64,000 nt of DNA. It comes from Clytia hemisphaerica (Eukaryota > Cnidaria > Hydrozoa > Leptothecata > Clytiidae). Made by a program: the position numbers and the translations under genes. Location: positions 1,830,239 to 1,894,238 of the forward strand of contig CACVBU010000271.1 in NCBI GenBank assembly GCA_902728285.1. The letters are read 5' to 3'. The notes below the pieces were generated by a model. That model saw only the letters and a program-made list of their open reading frames with translations. It did no database searches and was not told the DNA's origin. Below, in pieces: positions 22,568-34,300 of the stretch. Every line of letters starts with the position of its first letter. Position 1 is the first letter of the stretch.

Positions 22568-23204
22568 CCTTTTACATTATTTTATTCCCCCAGAGATTCG
22601 TGGGGGAATAAAAATCCTCGGCTTCAAGCCAAAGTGCCAAAGGACCGTAGCTTTTTGACTGCAGCAAAAACTTTACCAATAAAATTTGTCACTGCGAAGG
22701 AGTATTTTTGTAAACAAAGCTCAAAAACAGAGGCGAGGAGGAACTGATGTTTTGCTACATTTCGAACCAAAACATTCGAAAAAATGTAACTTTAGAAACA
22801 TTCTAAAATGTACCAAGAGAGTTCGAAATGTTGCAGAATGTTGTGTTTTTATTTATTTTGTGCTTTGAACTTTGAAGAGTCACTTTTCAAAAAGTTTTTG
22901 GAATGCCCTTATAGTAGTTGTTTTTATATCCTTTTCTAACACTCATTTCAGTTTTTTGAAACAATTATGGGTCATTTCAGCAAAAGAAAAATTGATTGAA
23001 ATTGGTACTCCCTTATGAAACATTCATAATAATTGTTGTCTCTAGAGACTTTTCAATGATTAACGGTATTTAAAAGAATGGAAGTCTTTTGTAATCGCGA
23101 TGTACATCGAAGGAACAGTAATTTTGTCTCCGTTATGTTCTTTATTGTACACTTTGAGAAATATTCCACAGAGGCTCTCAACTTATTCACTTTGGTTCCT
23201 TTTT

Positions 23205-23660
23205 AGAGAACAGTTTTGTCTGTTGATAGAAAAGAATGTGTCCCGTGACAAATGTCCAATTAGTTCGCTTTTCATTTTCAAAACCATTCCCTCGAGAAAT
23301 GAATAATTTCTTCTAACCCACCAGTGAACAATTTCGCACGTTAAATTAGAACATAATATCCCTTGATAAAATGTCCAACTTGATATTTTTAAGAAAGGAA
23401 TACTTTGTTCCATTCTGTGGGAGAACGATTTTGTACGGCAAAATAAAAGAGAATGTACCATGACAATTGTCTAATATGGTGGCGTGTTCAATATCAAAAC
23501 CTTTCTCTCAATACAGGAATAAGTTCTTCCAATACTTAGAGAACAATTTCGTATGTTAATATGAAACAAAATGTCTTTTGATAAATGTCCAATTAGCTTG
23601 CTTTTTCTGTACAGAATCGACTCAAAGGGAAGCAACTCTTCTAATCTGTAAGAAACCATG
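23205..23660 (+). repeat. Four diverged ~115-base repeats upstream of the recombinase gene
   Basis: Four units in a row share the order 'agagaacaattt(c/t)gt', then 'aaatgtccaatt' and 'gaataatttcttct', starting near 23208, 23323, 23421 and 23537. They are only moderately similar to each other, unlike the homogeneous arrays further right. They lie between 380 and 840 bases upstream of the start codon. They are repeated in copy 2 (26.34-26.80 kb). Position and form would suit protein-binding iterons, which is inference. Confidence 0.55.
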
Positions 23661-24041
23661 CGTTGTAAGCACTAGAACATTTCCAAATCCCAAGTTCTTA
23701 TAATTTGAGTATCTTTTGCACGGACTAAATATTTCTAAAAACTGAAGTTAAATGTCCTCCTTACCTTTATTGATATGGTTCCAGTTAGTTCCGTTGTCAC
23801 TTAATGAATAAAAGTTCAGTCTGGAACCCTCATTTATGGGGACAAAATTTGTTGTTTTTTCGGCGCCAAATAATTTTTACCCCCGTTTAACAAGTAAACC
23901 AATCAGAAGGCTGCAAATATAATAAGATGATAATAAATTTCCTTGTTTTAAAAGAATAGGACACCCCGTGTAAATGAATATTTCCTGAATCAAAATAGTA
24001 TATAAGGACCTAATTTATATACTAAATTATCAAAAGCCGGT

Positions 24042-26019
24042 ATGGCACGCCGACGAGTGCTCTTCGTAGACTGGAATTCACTCAATGGATCAGCAAATGG
24101 AAAGCGGAAGTTGATTTTCGAAGAAAACGATAAAGGTAAATTCACTTGTCCAGCTAAACTTTGCTTACATGCCGACTTTGGTAGTAAACGGGGCTTGCGG
24201 AAACACATCGACAATAAACACCCCTGGCTTTATTATTTTGATGATCAGCCTGAGATCAATAGACAGGAAATTGAACTGAATCAACCAATGGCTCATAGAA
24301 AGGCTGCTACCCACTCAAAACCTCACTATTCTATAGAAGACGGTATCGGCAAGGCGTTTCTCAATTGGCTACGAACTACCTGTGGCGGAGGTAAAAATGA
24401 AAAGGAAGCTAACCAGACCGCCAAACGTGCACTCAAGTTTTTGATGTGTAGTACTGGGGACAATGAATCTCAGGCATCATTGTCTTATGAGCTGATCGAT
24501 TGTTGTTTGGGCTCGACAAGCATCATCTTAAAATTCATGACTGTATTAGAGGAGGAATGGAAACTGTCTTCCTCTGGAGCATTGAACTATGTAAAATCAA
24601 TCTCTGATTTGATGGATTATAGAAAAGCGATGGGGATCAATGATAGCAAATTGCGTTGTTTTACTATTACAGAGGTTTACTTGAGAAGGGCAAGGGATAA
24701 TCTAAGGAAGAAAAAACGTCTTGATAGCACAAGAAATTTTGATTTAGAAACCCTCATTGGTCGCGACAGCTGGGCAAGCTTGGAAGAAATGGAGCGGGTT
24801 ATCCCTCACCATATCAATGGCTTCAAGCAGGTTGTTGAAAAGTGCAAATCGCAAACACCATTACCTACCAAGCAGGAATTAACATTTTGCACTCGTTTCG
24901 TGACAACCTATCTTTTTTTACGTGTTAAATGCAGCAGACCCATGACATTTCAATATCTAACTCTTCCGATGATCGAAAAGGCAAAGCAGACTGATGGCTT
25001 CATTGATCAAAGAGAATTCAAGACAAGTGGTAAATATCTATTCGACACTTTAATTCTAACAGAGGAAGTCTTTACAATTTTGGATAATTACATCGATATT
25101 GTCAGACCTCACATGAAGCCAGCATGCCACTATCTTCTGGTATCAACAGCCGGAACTCAATACCAATCCTTAACAAGTGCAATGACGATCCTTGTTCACC
25201 AAGCAATAGGAAAGTACATCCATCCAACTCGCTACAGACAGATTATCGAGACCGCCAGTGCTGACAGGTTATCCCATTCAGAACAAGAAATAGTCTCCGA
25301 AGATCAAAAAACATAGCTCAGAGGTAGCAAAGGTCCATTATAAAGAAAAAAACAGTCAAGAATTGTGGCAACGGAGGGGAAAAGATGCATGGAAAAAAAT
25401 GCTTGGAGACGCACGAAAGGACCAACAACAAGCCATTTCAGGTATGTATACCGAGTTTGTCGTTCTACATCTGTAATTATACGTCAATCGATACTTGGGT
25501 TAGCAGCCGTATTGAGAGAGAAAGAGAGTAATATATGTGGTAGTGTGAAGGGTTCGAGCACAGACTTGCACCGCAAAGGACTGTGTTCGAATCCCATGCA
25601 CTTCCAGGCAGGATTTATTTTATGGTGAAAGATTCACTAACTTCACTTATAATTTCAGGTATATTCAAAGATTTGGCTGAAATATCCAAATTTCCATCGA
25701 TGAGCGTGGCAAGTGAAAAAGCAGGACCATCGACAAGCAATGTAGCTTCACCTTATGTGGTAAACTCTGACGAAGATATGCTTGATTCCGAGAGCATCGA
25801 AAGACAAAGTATAGAAGTTAATACTATTTTGCAACGAGTTCAAAACATGTGTTCGCCGGATGATAACGCAAATCTTGACGACAGTGAGGGTATCCAAATG
25901 GAAGTAGTGAGATCAGTGGATGAAGAAGCACCCGTCACATTGGAAGAATCGATTGTTTACGATAGAACCACGACAACTCGAAATTCATCAAGAAAAACGG
26001 AGGTTGAAGTAAAAGCTCA
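24042..26019 (+). CDS. Crypton-like tyrosine recombinase, copy 1 (frameshifted near the catalytic Tyr; 3' end missing)
   Basis: Exon 1 (24042-25441) encodes a C2H2 finger (C36, C41, H55, H60) and a helical core-binding region. The recombinase catalytic domain follows: Arg299 in CSRPMTF, Lys328 in REFKTSGK, and the box HPTRYR with His394 and Arg397. The second His and Tyr433 (VAKVHY) follow after a one-base A-run difference near 25310 that breaks the frame in this copy. Intron 1 (25442-25658, GTATGT...TTTCAG) joins in phase to exon 2, an acidic Ser/Thr-rich tail that runs into the undetermined base at 26020. These enzymes cut and rejoin DNA through a covalent tyrosine link. The arrangement recalls Crypton elements but with added finger and tail. 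ATG 24042 is the only sensible start. Confidence 0.82.
25550..25595 (+). other. Hairpin with pol III B-box-like arm in the recombinase intron
   Basis: GGGTTCGAGCACAG and CTGTGTTCGAATCCC are imperfect inverted repeats (one mismatch, one bulge) separated by 17 bases. The right arm contains GTTCGAATCCC, which matches a B-box/T-arm consensus. The same hairpin lies in copy 2 at 28666-28711. It could be a tRNA-derived scrap, or an inverted-arm site for the recombinase; the 17-base core is longer than the 6-8 bases usual for such sites. Confidence 0.5.
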
Positions 26020-26050
26020 NCGCGGAGGGAATAAAAAACAATCGAATGGC
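26020..26050. other. Undetermined base and junction sequence between the duplicates
   Basis: The single n at 26020 is followed by 30 bases (cgcggagggaataaaaaaca...) not present at the matching place in copy 2. Copy 2 begins at 26051. This looks like a scaffold or haplotype join, not a biological breakpoint. Confidence 0.8.
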
Positions 26051-29000
26051 TTATAGTAGTTGTTTTTATATCCTTTTCTAAAACTCATTTCAGTTTTTTG
26101 AAACAATTATGGGTCATTTCAGCAAAAGAAAAATTGATTGAAATTGGTATTTCCTTATGAAACATTCATAATAATTGTTGTCTCTAGAGACTTTTCAATG
26201 ATTAACGGTATTTAAAAGAATGGAAGTCTTTTGTAATCGCGATGTACATCGAAGGAACAGTAATTTTGTCTCCGTTTTGTTCTTTATTGTACACTTTGAG
26301 AAATATTCCACAGAGGCTCTCAACTTATTCACTTTGGTTCCTTTTTAGAGAACAGTTTTGTCTGTTGATGAAAAGAATGTGTCCCTTGACAAATGTCCAA
26401 TTTGTTCGCTTTTCATTTTCAAAAAACCATTCCCTCGAGAAATGAATAATTTCTTCTAACCCACCAGTGAACAATTTCGCAAGTTAAAGTAGAACATAAT
26501 ATCCCTTGATAAAATGTCCAACTTGATATTTTTAATAAAGGAATACTTTGTTCCATTCTGTGGGAGAACGATTTTGTACGGCAAAATAAAAGAGAATGTC
26601 TCATGACAATTGTCTAATATGGTGGTGTGTTCAATATCAAAACCGTTCTCTCAATACATGAATAATTTCTTCCAATACTTAGAGAACAATTTCGTATGTT
26701 AATATGAATAAACAAAATGTCTTTTGATAAATGTCCAATTAGCTTGCTTTTTCTGTACAGAATCGACTCAAAGGGAAGCAACTCTTCTAATCTGTAAGAA
26801 ACCATGCGTTGTAAGTTCTTATAATTTGAGTATCTTTTGCACGGACTAAATATTTCTAAAAACTGAAGTTAAATGTCCTCCTTACCTTTATTGATATGGT
26901 TCCAGTTAGTTCCGTTGTCACTTAATGAATAAAAGTTCAGTCTGGAACCCTCATTTATGGGGACAAAATTTGTTGTTTTCGGCGCCAAACATTTTTTACC
27001 CCCGTTTAACAAGTAAACCAATCAGAAGGCTGCAAATATAATAAGATGATAATAAATTTCCTTGTTTTAAAAGAATAGGACACCCCGTGTAAATGAATAT
27101 TTCCTGAATCAAAATAGTATATAAGGACCTAATTTATATACTAAATTATCAAAAGCCGGTATGGCACGCCGACGAGTGCTCTTCGTAGACTGGAATTCAC
27201 TCAATGGATCAGCAAATGGAAAGCGGAAGTTGATTTTCGAAGAAAACGAATAAAGGTAAATTCACTTGTCCAGCTAAACTTTGCTTACATGCCGACTTTG
27301 GTAGTAGTAAACGGGGCTTGCGGAAACACATCGACAATAAACACCCCTGGCTTTATTATTTTGATGATCAGCCTGAGATCAATAGACAGGAATTGAACTG
27401 AATCAACCAATGGCTCATAGAAAGGCTGCTACCCACTCAAAACCTCACTATTCTATAGAAGACGGTATCGGCAAGGCGTTTCTCAATTGGCTACGAACTA
27501 CCTGTGGCGGAGGTAAAAATGAAAAGGAAGCTAACCAGACCGCCAAACGTGCACTCAAGTTTTTGATGTAGTACTGGGGACAATGAATCTCAGGCATCAT
27601 TGTCTTATGAGCTGATCGATTGTTGTTTGGGCTCGACAAGCATCATCTTAAAATTCATGACTTATTAGAGGAGGAATGGAAACTGTCTTCCTCTGGAGCA
27701 TTGAACTATGTAAAATCAATCTCTGATTTGATGGATTATAGAAAAGCGATGGGGATCAATGATAGCAAATTGCGTTGTTTTACTATTACAGAGGTTTACT
27801 TGAGAAGGGCAAGGGATAATCTAAGGAAGAAAAAACGTCTTGATAGCACAAGAAATTTTGATTTAGAAACCCTCATTGGTCGCGACAGCTGGGCAAGCTT
27901 GGAAGAAATGGAGCGGGTTATCCCTCACCATATCAATGGCTTCAAGCAGGTTGTTGAAAAGTGCAAATCGCAAACACCATTACCTACCAAGCAGGAATTA
28001 ACATTTTGCACTCGTTTCGTGACAAACCTATCTTTTTTTACGTGTTAAATGCAGCAGACCCATGACATTTCAATATCTAACTCTTCCGATGATCGAAAAG
28101 GCAAAGCAGACTGATGGCTTCATTGATCAAAGAGAATTCAAGACAAGTGGTAAATATCTATTCGACACTTTAATTCTAACAGAGGAAGTCTTTACAATTT
28201 TGGATAATTACATTGATATTGTCAGACCTCACATGAAGCCAGCATGCCACTATCTTCTGGTATCAACAGCCGGCACTCAATACCAATCCTTAACAAGTGC
28301 AATGACGATCCTTGTACACCAAGCAATAGGAAAGTACATCCATCCAACTCGCTACAGACAGATTATCGAGACCGCCAGTGCCGACAGGTTATCCCATTCA
28401 GAACAAGAAATAGTCTCCGAAGATCAAAAACATAGCTCAGAGGTAGCAAAGGTCCATTATAAGAAAAAACAGTCAAGAATTGTGGCAACGGAGGGGAAAA
28501 GATGCATGGAAAAAATGCTTGGAGACGCACGAAAGGACCAACAACAAGCCATTTCAGGTATGTATACCGAGTTTGTCGTTCTACATTTATAATTATACGT
28601 CAATCGATACTTCGGTTAGCAGCCGTATTGAGAGAAAAAGAGAGTAGTATATGTGGTAGTGTGAAGGGTTCGAGCACAGACTTGCACCGCAAAGGACTGT
28701 GTTCGAATCCCATGCACTCAGGCAGGATTTATTTTATGGTGAAAGATTCACTAACTTCACTTATAATTTCAGGTATATTCAAGATTTGGCTGAAATATCC
28801 AAATTTCCATCGATGAGCGTGGCAAGTGAAAAAGCAGGACCATCGACAAGCAATGTAGCTTCGCCTTATGTGGTAAACTCTGACGAAGATATGCTTGATT
28901 CTGAGAGCATCGAAAGACAAAGTATAGAAGTTAATACTATTTTGCAACGAGTTCAAAACATGTGTTCGCGGGATGATAACGCAAATCTTGACGACAGTGA

Positions 29001-29190
29001 GGGTATCCAAATGGAAGTAGTGAGATCAGTGGATGAAGAAGAACCCGTCACATTGGAAGAATCGATTGTTTACGATAGAACCACGACAACTCGAAATTCA
29101 TCAAGAAAAACGGAGGTTGAAGTAAAAGCTCAATCGAAAAACAAGGCAAAGAATGTAAAATTTCCATCGAAGAAGACGAACAGTTATTAA
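26051..29190 (+). repeat. Tandem duplication, copy 2
   Basis: A near-identical second copy of 22909-26019. It includes the upstream 115-base repeats, the TCTCTAGAGA palindrome, the recombinase gene, its intron and the intron hairpin. Its differences from copy 1 are mostly one- or two-base indels, plus a 25-base deletion at about 26815 between short AAG repeats. Confidence 0.9.
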
Positions 29191-29338
29191 AAGGTATTTT
29201 AAGACATGGCGAAAAAGTTGGACAGCAATCTTAAAGGACACACAATACCAATTCCATCCAACGCGGAACCGAGATTCTCTTAGAGTGCGTGCAGACACGG
29301 CAGCTTTCAAAAAACTAAAGAAGAAACAACCCAAATAA
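27161..29338 (+). pseudogene. Crypton-like tyrosine recombinase, copy 2 (several indels; carries the SANT/Myb-like C-terminus)
   Basis: Exon 1 is 27161-28557 and exon 2 is 28773-29338, with the same intron as copy 1. Small indels relative to copy 1 interrupt the frame near 27250, 27305, 27391, 27569, 27661 and 28024, and one A is missing near 28784. The second catalytic His and the Tyr (KHSSEVAKVHYKK) are in frame here. Beyond the point where copy 1 stops, exon 2 encodes ISIEEDEQLLKGILRHGEK and, after a break near 29213, W..IL and FHPTRNRDSLRVRADT. This is the pattern of a SANT/Myb DNA-binding helix bundle, followed by a basic tail ending at TAA 29336-29338. The duplicates complement each other's breaks, which points to consensus error or recent decay. 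Confidence 0.78.
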
Positions 29339-29599
29339 ACAGAAAACTGGAATTAATATTTTCTTAACTTAACATTTATGATAAAATTGTATATATTACA
29401 TTAAAAATATCAAAGAATTTATAGAAAAATTTTTAGAGCGATAAACAAAACTAAAAAATTTTCAAAACACTGCTTCCAAAATTTAACATGCTTGTTCCCA
29501 ATAATATCAACATCTTCTTTGCTACTAGTGAACCATAGATGCGATCAATTTCGGCAGCTCATGAATACAAAACATTATTTTCTTTTCTTATTCGAGATT

Positions 29600-31260
29600 G
29601 TTTCTAAAAATAGCCTGCTTGTTCCACTTAGTGTCACATTGTTCCTTGTTGTTACCCATTTCTAGAGAAAAAGTGGGATAGTGCTGTTCTAAGTCCGTAA
29701 AATTTTTAACTTTATCTTGTTCCCAGATTGTTCCCTAAAAATAGCCTGCTTGTTCCCGTTAGTGTCACGTTGTTCCCGGTTGTTACTTATATTCTAGAGA
29801 AAAGGTGGGTCGAAATTGTAGATTTTTCTTGTTCCCAGATTGTTCCCTACAAATAGCCTGCTTGTTCCCGTTAGTGTCACGTTGTTCCGGTTGTTACTTA
29901 TATTCTAGAGAAAAGGTGGGTCGAAATTGTAGATTTTTCTTGTTCCCAGATTGTTCCCTAAAATAGCCTGCTTGTTCGTTAGTGTCACGTTGTTCCCGGT
30001 TGTTACTTATATTCTAGAGAAAAGGTGGGTCGAAATTGTAGATTTTTCTTGTTCCCGGATTGTTCCCTAAAAATAGCCTGCTTGTTCCCGTTAGTGTCAC
30101 GTTGTTCCCGGTTGTTACTTATATTCTAGAGAAAAGGTGGGTCGAAATTGTAGATTTTTCTTGTTCCCAGATTGTTCCCTAAAAATAGCCTGCTTGTTCC
30201 CGTTAGTGTCACGTTGTTCCCGGTTGTTACTTATATTCTAGAGAAAAGGTGGGTCGAAATTGTAGATTTTTCTTGTTCCCGGATTGTTCCCTAAAAATAG
30301 CCTGCTTGTTCCCGTTAGTGTCACGTTGTTCCCGGTTGTTACTTATATTCTAGAGAAAAGGTGGGTCGAAATTGTAGATTTTTCTTGTTCCCGGATTGTT
30401 CCCTAAAAATAGCCTGCTTGTTCCCGTTAGTGTCACGTTGTTCCCGGTTGTTACTTATATTCTAGAGAAAAGGTGGGTCGAAATTGTAGATTTTTCTTGT
30501 TCCCAGATTGTTCCCTAAAAATAGCCTGCTTGTTCCCGTTAGTGTCACGTTGTTCCCGGTTGTTACTTATATTCTAGAGAAAAGGTGGGTCGAAATTGTA
30601 GATTTTTCTTGTTCCCAGATTGTTCCCTAAAAATAGCCTGCTTGTTCCCGTTAGTGTCACGTTGTTCCCGGTTGTTACTTATATTCTAGAGAAAAGGTGG
30701 GTCGAAATTGTAGATTTTCTTGTTCCCAGATTGTTCCCTAAAAATAGCCTGCTTGTTCCCGTTAGTGTCACGTTGTTCCCGGTTGTTACTTATATTCTAG
30801 AGAAAAGGTGGGTCGAAATTGTAGATTTTTCTTGTTCCCGGATTGTTCCCTAAAAATAGCCTGCTTGTTCCCGTTAGTGTCACGTTGTTCCCAGTTGTTA
30901 CTTATATTCTAGAGAAAAGGTGGGTCGAAATTGTAGATTTTTCTTGTTCCCAGATTGTTCCCTAAAAATAGCCTGCTTGTTCCCGTTAGTGTCACGTTGT
31001 TCCCGGTTGTTACTTATATTCTAGAGAAAAGGTGGGTCGAAATTGTAGATTTTTCTTGTTCCCAGATTGTTCCCTAAAAATAGCCTGCTTGTTCCCGTTA
31101 GTGTCACGTTGTTCCCGGTTGTTACTTATATTCTAGAGAAAAGGTGGGTCGAAATTGTAGATTTTTCTTGTTCCCAGGTTGTTCCCAAATTTAGCCCGCT
31201 TGTTCCCGTTAGTGACACGTTGTTCCTTATTGTTAAACAATTTTCAGAGAAAAGGTGGAT
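29600..31260 (+). repeat. Satellite array, ~15 units of ~112 bases rich in TTGTTCC (direct orientation)
   Basis: Units read TTCTAGAGAAAAGGTGGGTC, then a T-rich stretch, TTGTTCCCAGATTGTTCCCT, AGCCTGCTTGTTCCCGTTAG, and TGTCACGTTGTTCCCGGTTG. The spacing of GCCTGCTTGTTCC is 108-123 bases, and most central units are nearly identical. Each unit carries about five TTGTTCC words and one TCTAGAGA palindrome. The array lies between the 3' ends of two converging genes (recombinase, ending at 29338; helicase, ending at 31382). Its edges are more diverged (29480-29600 and 31180-31260). Open frames across it are by-products. Confidence 0.95.
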
Positions 31261-31381
31261 TTTCACTTGAGGGCTCCTCAGAAACTTATATTTTATGAAA
31301 TATAATGACAATAACACGACATTACAAAAGAATTTATAAATCTAGTTATAGGGTTTCAAAGATATAAAAAGTATGGAACAA

Positions 31382-34300
31382 TCATACAATGACAAAATCT
31401 TCTTCGATATCAGAATCCGGTATTTCGATTGGGTTTGTTATCTCTGAGGAAGTTTTGCGTACAGGTTTTATACGGATCTTTGGCTTGACCTCACCCCCTT
31501 CTTCTTCGTCTGTTGTGATCAAGGAGACTGGGTCCGTGATTACAGAGGGCGTTTTTCTACCTTTAATTCGTGGCGGTTTCTTATCTTCGTCCGAAGCGCT
31601 TTCCGTTGACGTGCCACTATCGATTTCATTTGACTTTTCCAATTTCTGTGATTTCTTCGTCCGCTTCAGGGATGGAAGAACTTCATCGTCGTCATCACTT
31701 GTATAGTCGCTGTAAAGAATCTTCAAGAGATGTAGAGGAGATCTTTTGAAGACTTCGGCGGTGAAGGTGCAGAGTTTTGCTCGAACTTGATGGGTGGAAG
31801 AACTTCCCTGGGAACACTTTTTCCTTTGATAGGACTGAAGTTTAACACTCGGTTGGGAAGTGTCGTTTTTGTTGAACTAGAAGAGTTAGAGTTTTGCTCT
31901 GCTACATTAGTAGGGTTGGAGGTTGAAACATTGGGGGGCATATCCTTTAACGGAGTTTCAGGCACCGTTTCCTGCCGTGCCAGCCAAGCCTCGTAAAACG
32001 TGTCTCCGCCACGCCATTGCGTTTTCTTCTTATCTCGTACCTAAAAAAATAATGAATCAGCCGTCAATATAACATCGGTTTCGTGGTGCTGGAAGTTTCC
32101 TTATGTTTCAATCGGAGCATGGAGCATAAGAATTCGAATCCATAATATATTCAATGGTAAAAATTGGCAATTAACAATTTGCAGGGCAGTTAATCACACT
32201 TTGAGAGAAATAATAACAAATACCTCTTTATGTCCTCCTGGTTGATAGGCACCTTCTTCCATCCTCGTTAGACATGTAGTTCAAAGTATTGATACACAAC
32301 TGTAATGAGTAGTTCCTTTCTCCGTGTAGAAAAGTTGGTGTGTTTTAGCCCACCTAGCTGGAGTTGCCTCGTCCGACTCAAGAAAATAGAAATCCATATC
32401 CTCGTCATCCACAATCGGGTCTCTGACAATTTCCTGTTGTATTAGTTCATGGGCAGACTGAGAACATGATAATTCGTCTTCCTGAAAGTCTGACTCCATA
32501 ATTAGCTTGTCGGAACCCGCCGTCATAACGTTGTATATGCTTCCAATTGTCATCTTTAGTAGAAAATACGTAAGCGTCATCGCAGCTCTCGAATAGGGGC
32601 GTCTCTTTAAGCACCTCTGAACAATAATGAATGACCTCCATGCAGTGACGCCTCAGCCATCCTGTTAGAATGATATGGAAACCGTTCATTTAAATCAGCT
32701 GGATAATCAAGACGTGAGACATAGGAAATACATAATCTACTATACGCTCTAAGAAATTGCAAAAAAAATTGCTTCAATTTAACAACCGTAGTTTTTTGAA
32801 ATGCACTAATCGTAATTACTGTAATGCCTTACTTGTTACACTGGAATCATTCTTTGGTAACGGTTTTGTTGAGAACACCTTCAGCCGGTTGTATACAGCG
32901 TCATGATCTTTCGATATTCCAAAGTTTGGTAGCACATTCGTAGTGATAAAGAAACCCGAGTTGTACATCACCTTTGTTGCACTGGCGTGTTTCTGTGAGA
33001 GCATGATTAAAACCACCTAAAATAGAAATGATTGAACCCAAATTGTCAATGTTTTACTCGAGACACGCCCAAATTCACTTTGCGCAGGAATCGATATGCC
33101 AATAGTCTACCTCTCGAAGATAAGATTGAAATAACTTTATCATTTTACCTGAAGTATACGCTTTGCATCTTCACAACTAAGACTGTTAACAGTCACTCGT
33201 CCATGAACACCAACTCGGTTTGATTGTTTATCAAATGTCCTGCAAATCTTCCCTCTTGGGTGACTCCAGCGATGTTTTCTGTTGGTATTAAACCTTCGAA
33301 TACGGCAGCCCAGCTGGTTTTGCCCGAATTTGAGTCGCCCTCTAGCAAAAGTTTTGGCTCCTTCATTGGGAACTTTTTGTGCAACAATAGTTGAAAATAT
33401 TTCTGCAAGAAATGAACTCGTGTCTTCCGTTCGGGAAAACTGTTCATTATTCCTGAAGAGAAAAAAAAAAGAAGGTTTTCATAGTTTCAAACGAATTTTA
33501 CAAGTTCAAAAGTTTTATGTCACTTTTCAAGTATATCGAAATGTGTCGAAATGACAAAGGCCAATTAAAAAATCTGGAAGTGGTTACCTTGTATGAAAGT
33601 CCAGGATATGGTACGTATGATTTATCATATGTGTAGCGGATGAACGCACGGGTGTGCACCCTTCAGGAAAATTCCTGATTTTGTAAAACCGCTCTCTTGA
33701 AATTACGAAGATGGTACGTGCCGGCAACACTTCAATGATATTGTAAAGTATCTTCAGTGGCTTTATCAATCCGCAGTCTGGATCTGAAAGCAAATTCGAT
33801 ACCGAATTGATGTGCGATGCCAGCACATTGGCGACCGAGCCAACACGGAGTGATCTCATCAGGAACCTCTTCACTGTAAGACAGTACACGTAAGAGAAAG
33901 CACTATCTGGAGCCTTTTTGTAGATTTTCCCGTTACAGATGGCATAGCTTTTCTCCTTCATGAACCTTGATAGCTCTGCTACAGCAATACAAATTGGATC
34001 GGTTGGAATGAACGATGGTGTAAGGTTAGAAGCTGAAAAGGAAAAAATTATATAAGTAATAAGTGAAAAAGCCACCATCCATCTTTTCTCTAGAATATAT
34101 GTAACAACAAAGAACAACGTGACACTATCGGGAACAAGCAGGCTAAATTTGGGAACAAGTTCGGAACAAGAAAAACAGCCATTATCCACTTTTTCTCTAG
34201 AAATTAAGTAACAACAAAGAACAACGTGACACTAATGGGAACAAGCAGGCTAAATTTGGGAACAAGCTCGGAACAAGAAAAAAAGTTCAAATTTCAAAGC

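Larger units (their letters stand above)
22909..26019 (+). repeat. Tandem duplication, copy 1 (recombinase gene plus 1.1 kb upstream)
   Basis: The sequence from 'ttatagtagttgtttttata' matches 26051 onward over about 3.1 kb with only scattered substitutions, small indels and one 25-base deletion in copy 2. The copy ends abruptly at the single undetermined base at 26020, where the second copy continues for another ~200 bases of gene. The upstream region includes the palindrome TCTCTAGAGA near 23040. The very high identity means either a recent duplication or an assembly duplication of two haplotypes. Confidence 0.9.

Noticed and set aside
29600-31260. Regular repeats resembling a CRISPR array
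   Set aside because: Units are contiguous and nearly identical over their whole ~112 bases, with no unique spacers, and the context is eukaryotic. It is a satellite.
30620-31270. Open frames with repeated FPKNSLLVPVSVTLFPVV peptides
   Set aside because: They are read-through of the satellite units. The peptide repeats simply mirror the DNA repeat.
31389-31706. 105-codon plus-strand serine-rich frame
   Set aside because: It is antisense to the acidic, Ser-rich last exon of the helicase gene. The minus-strand reading has splice support and continuity.
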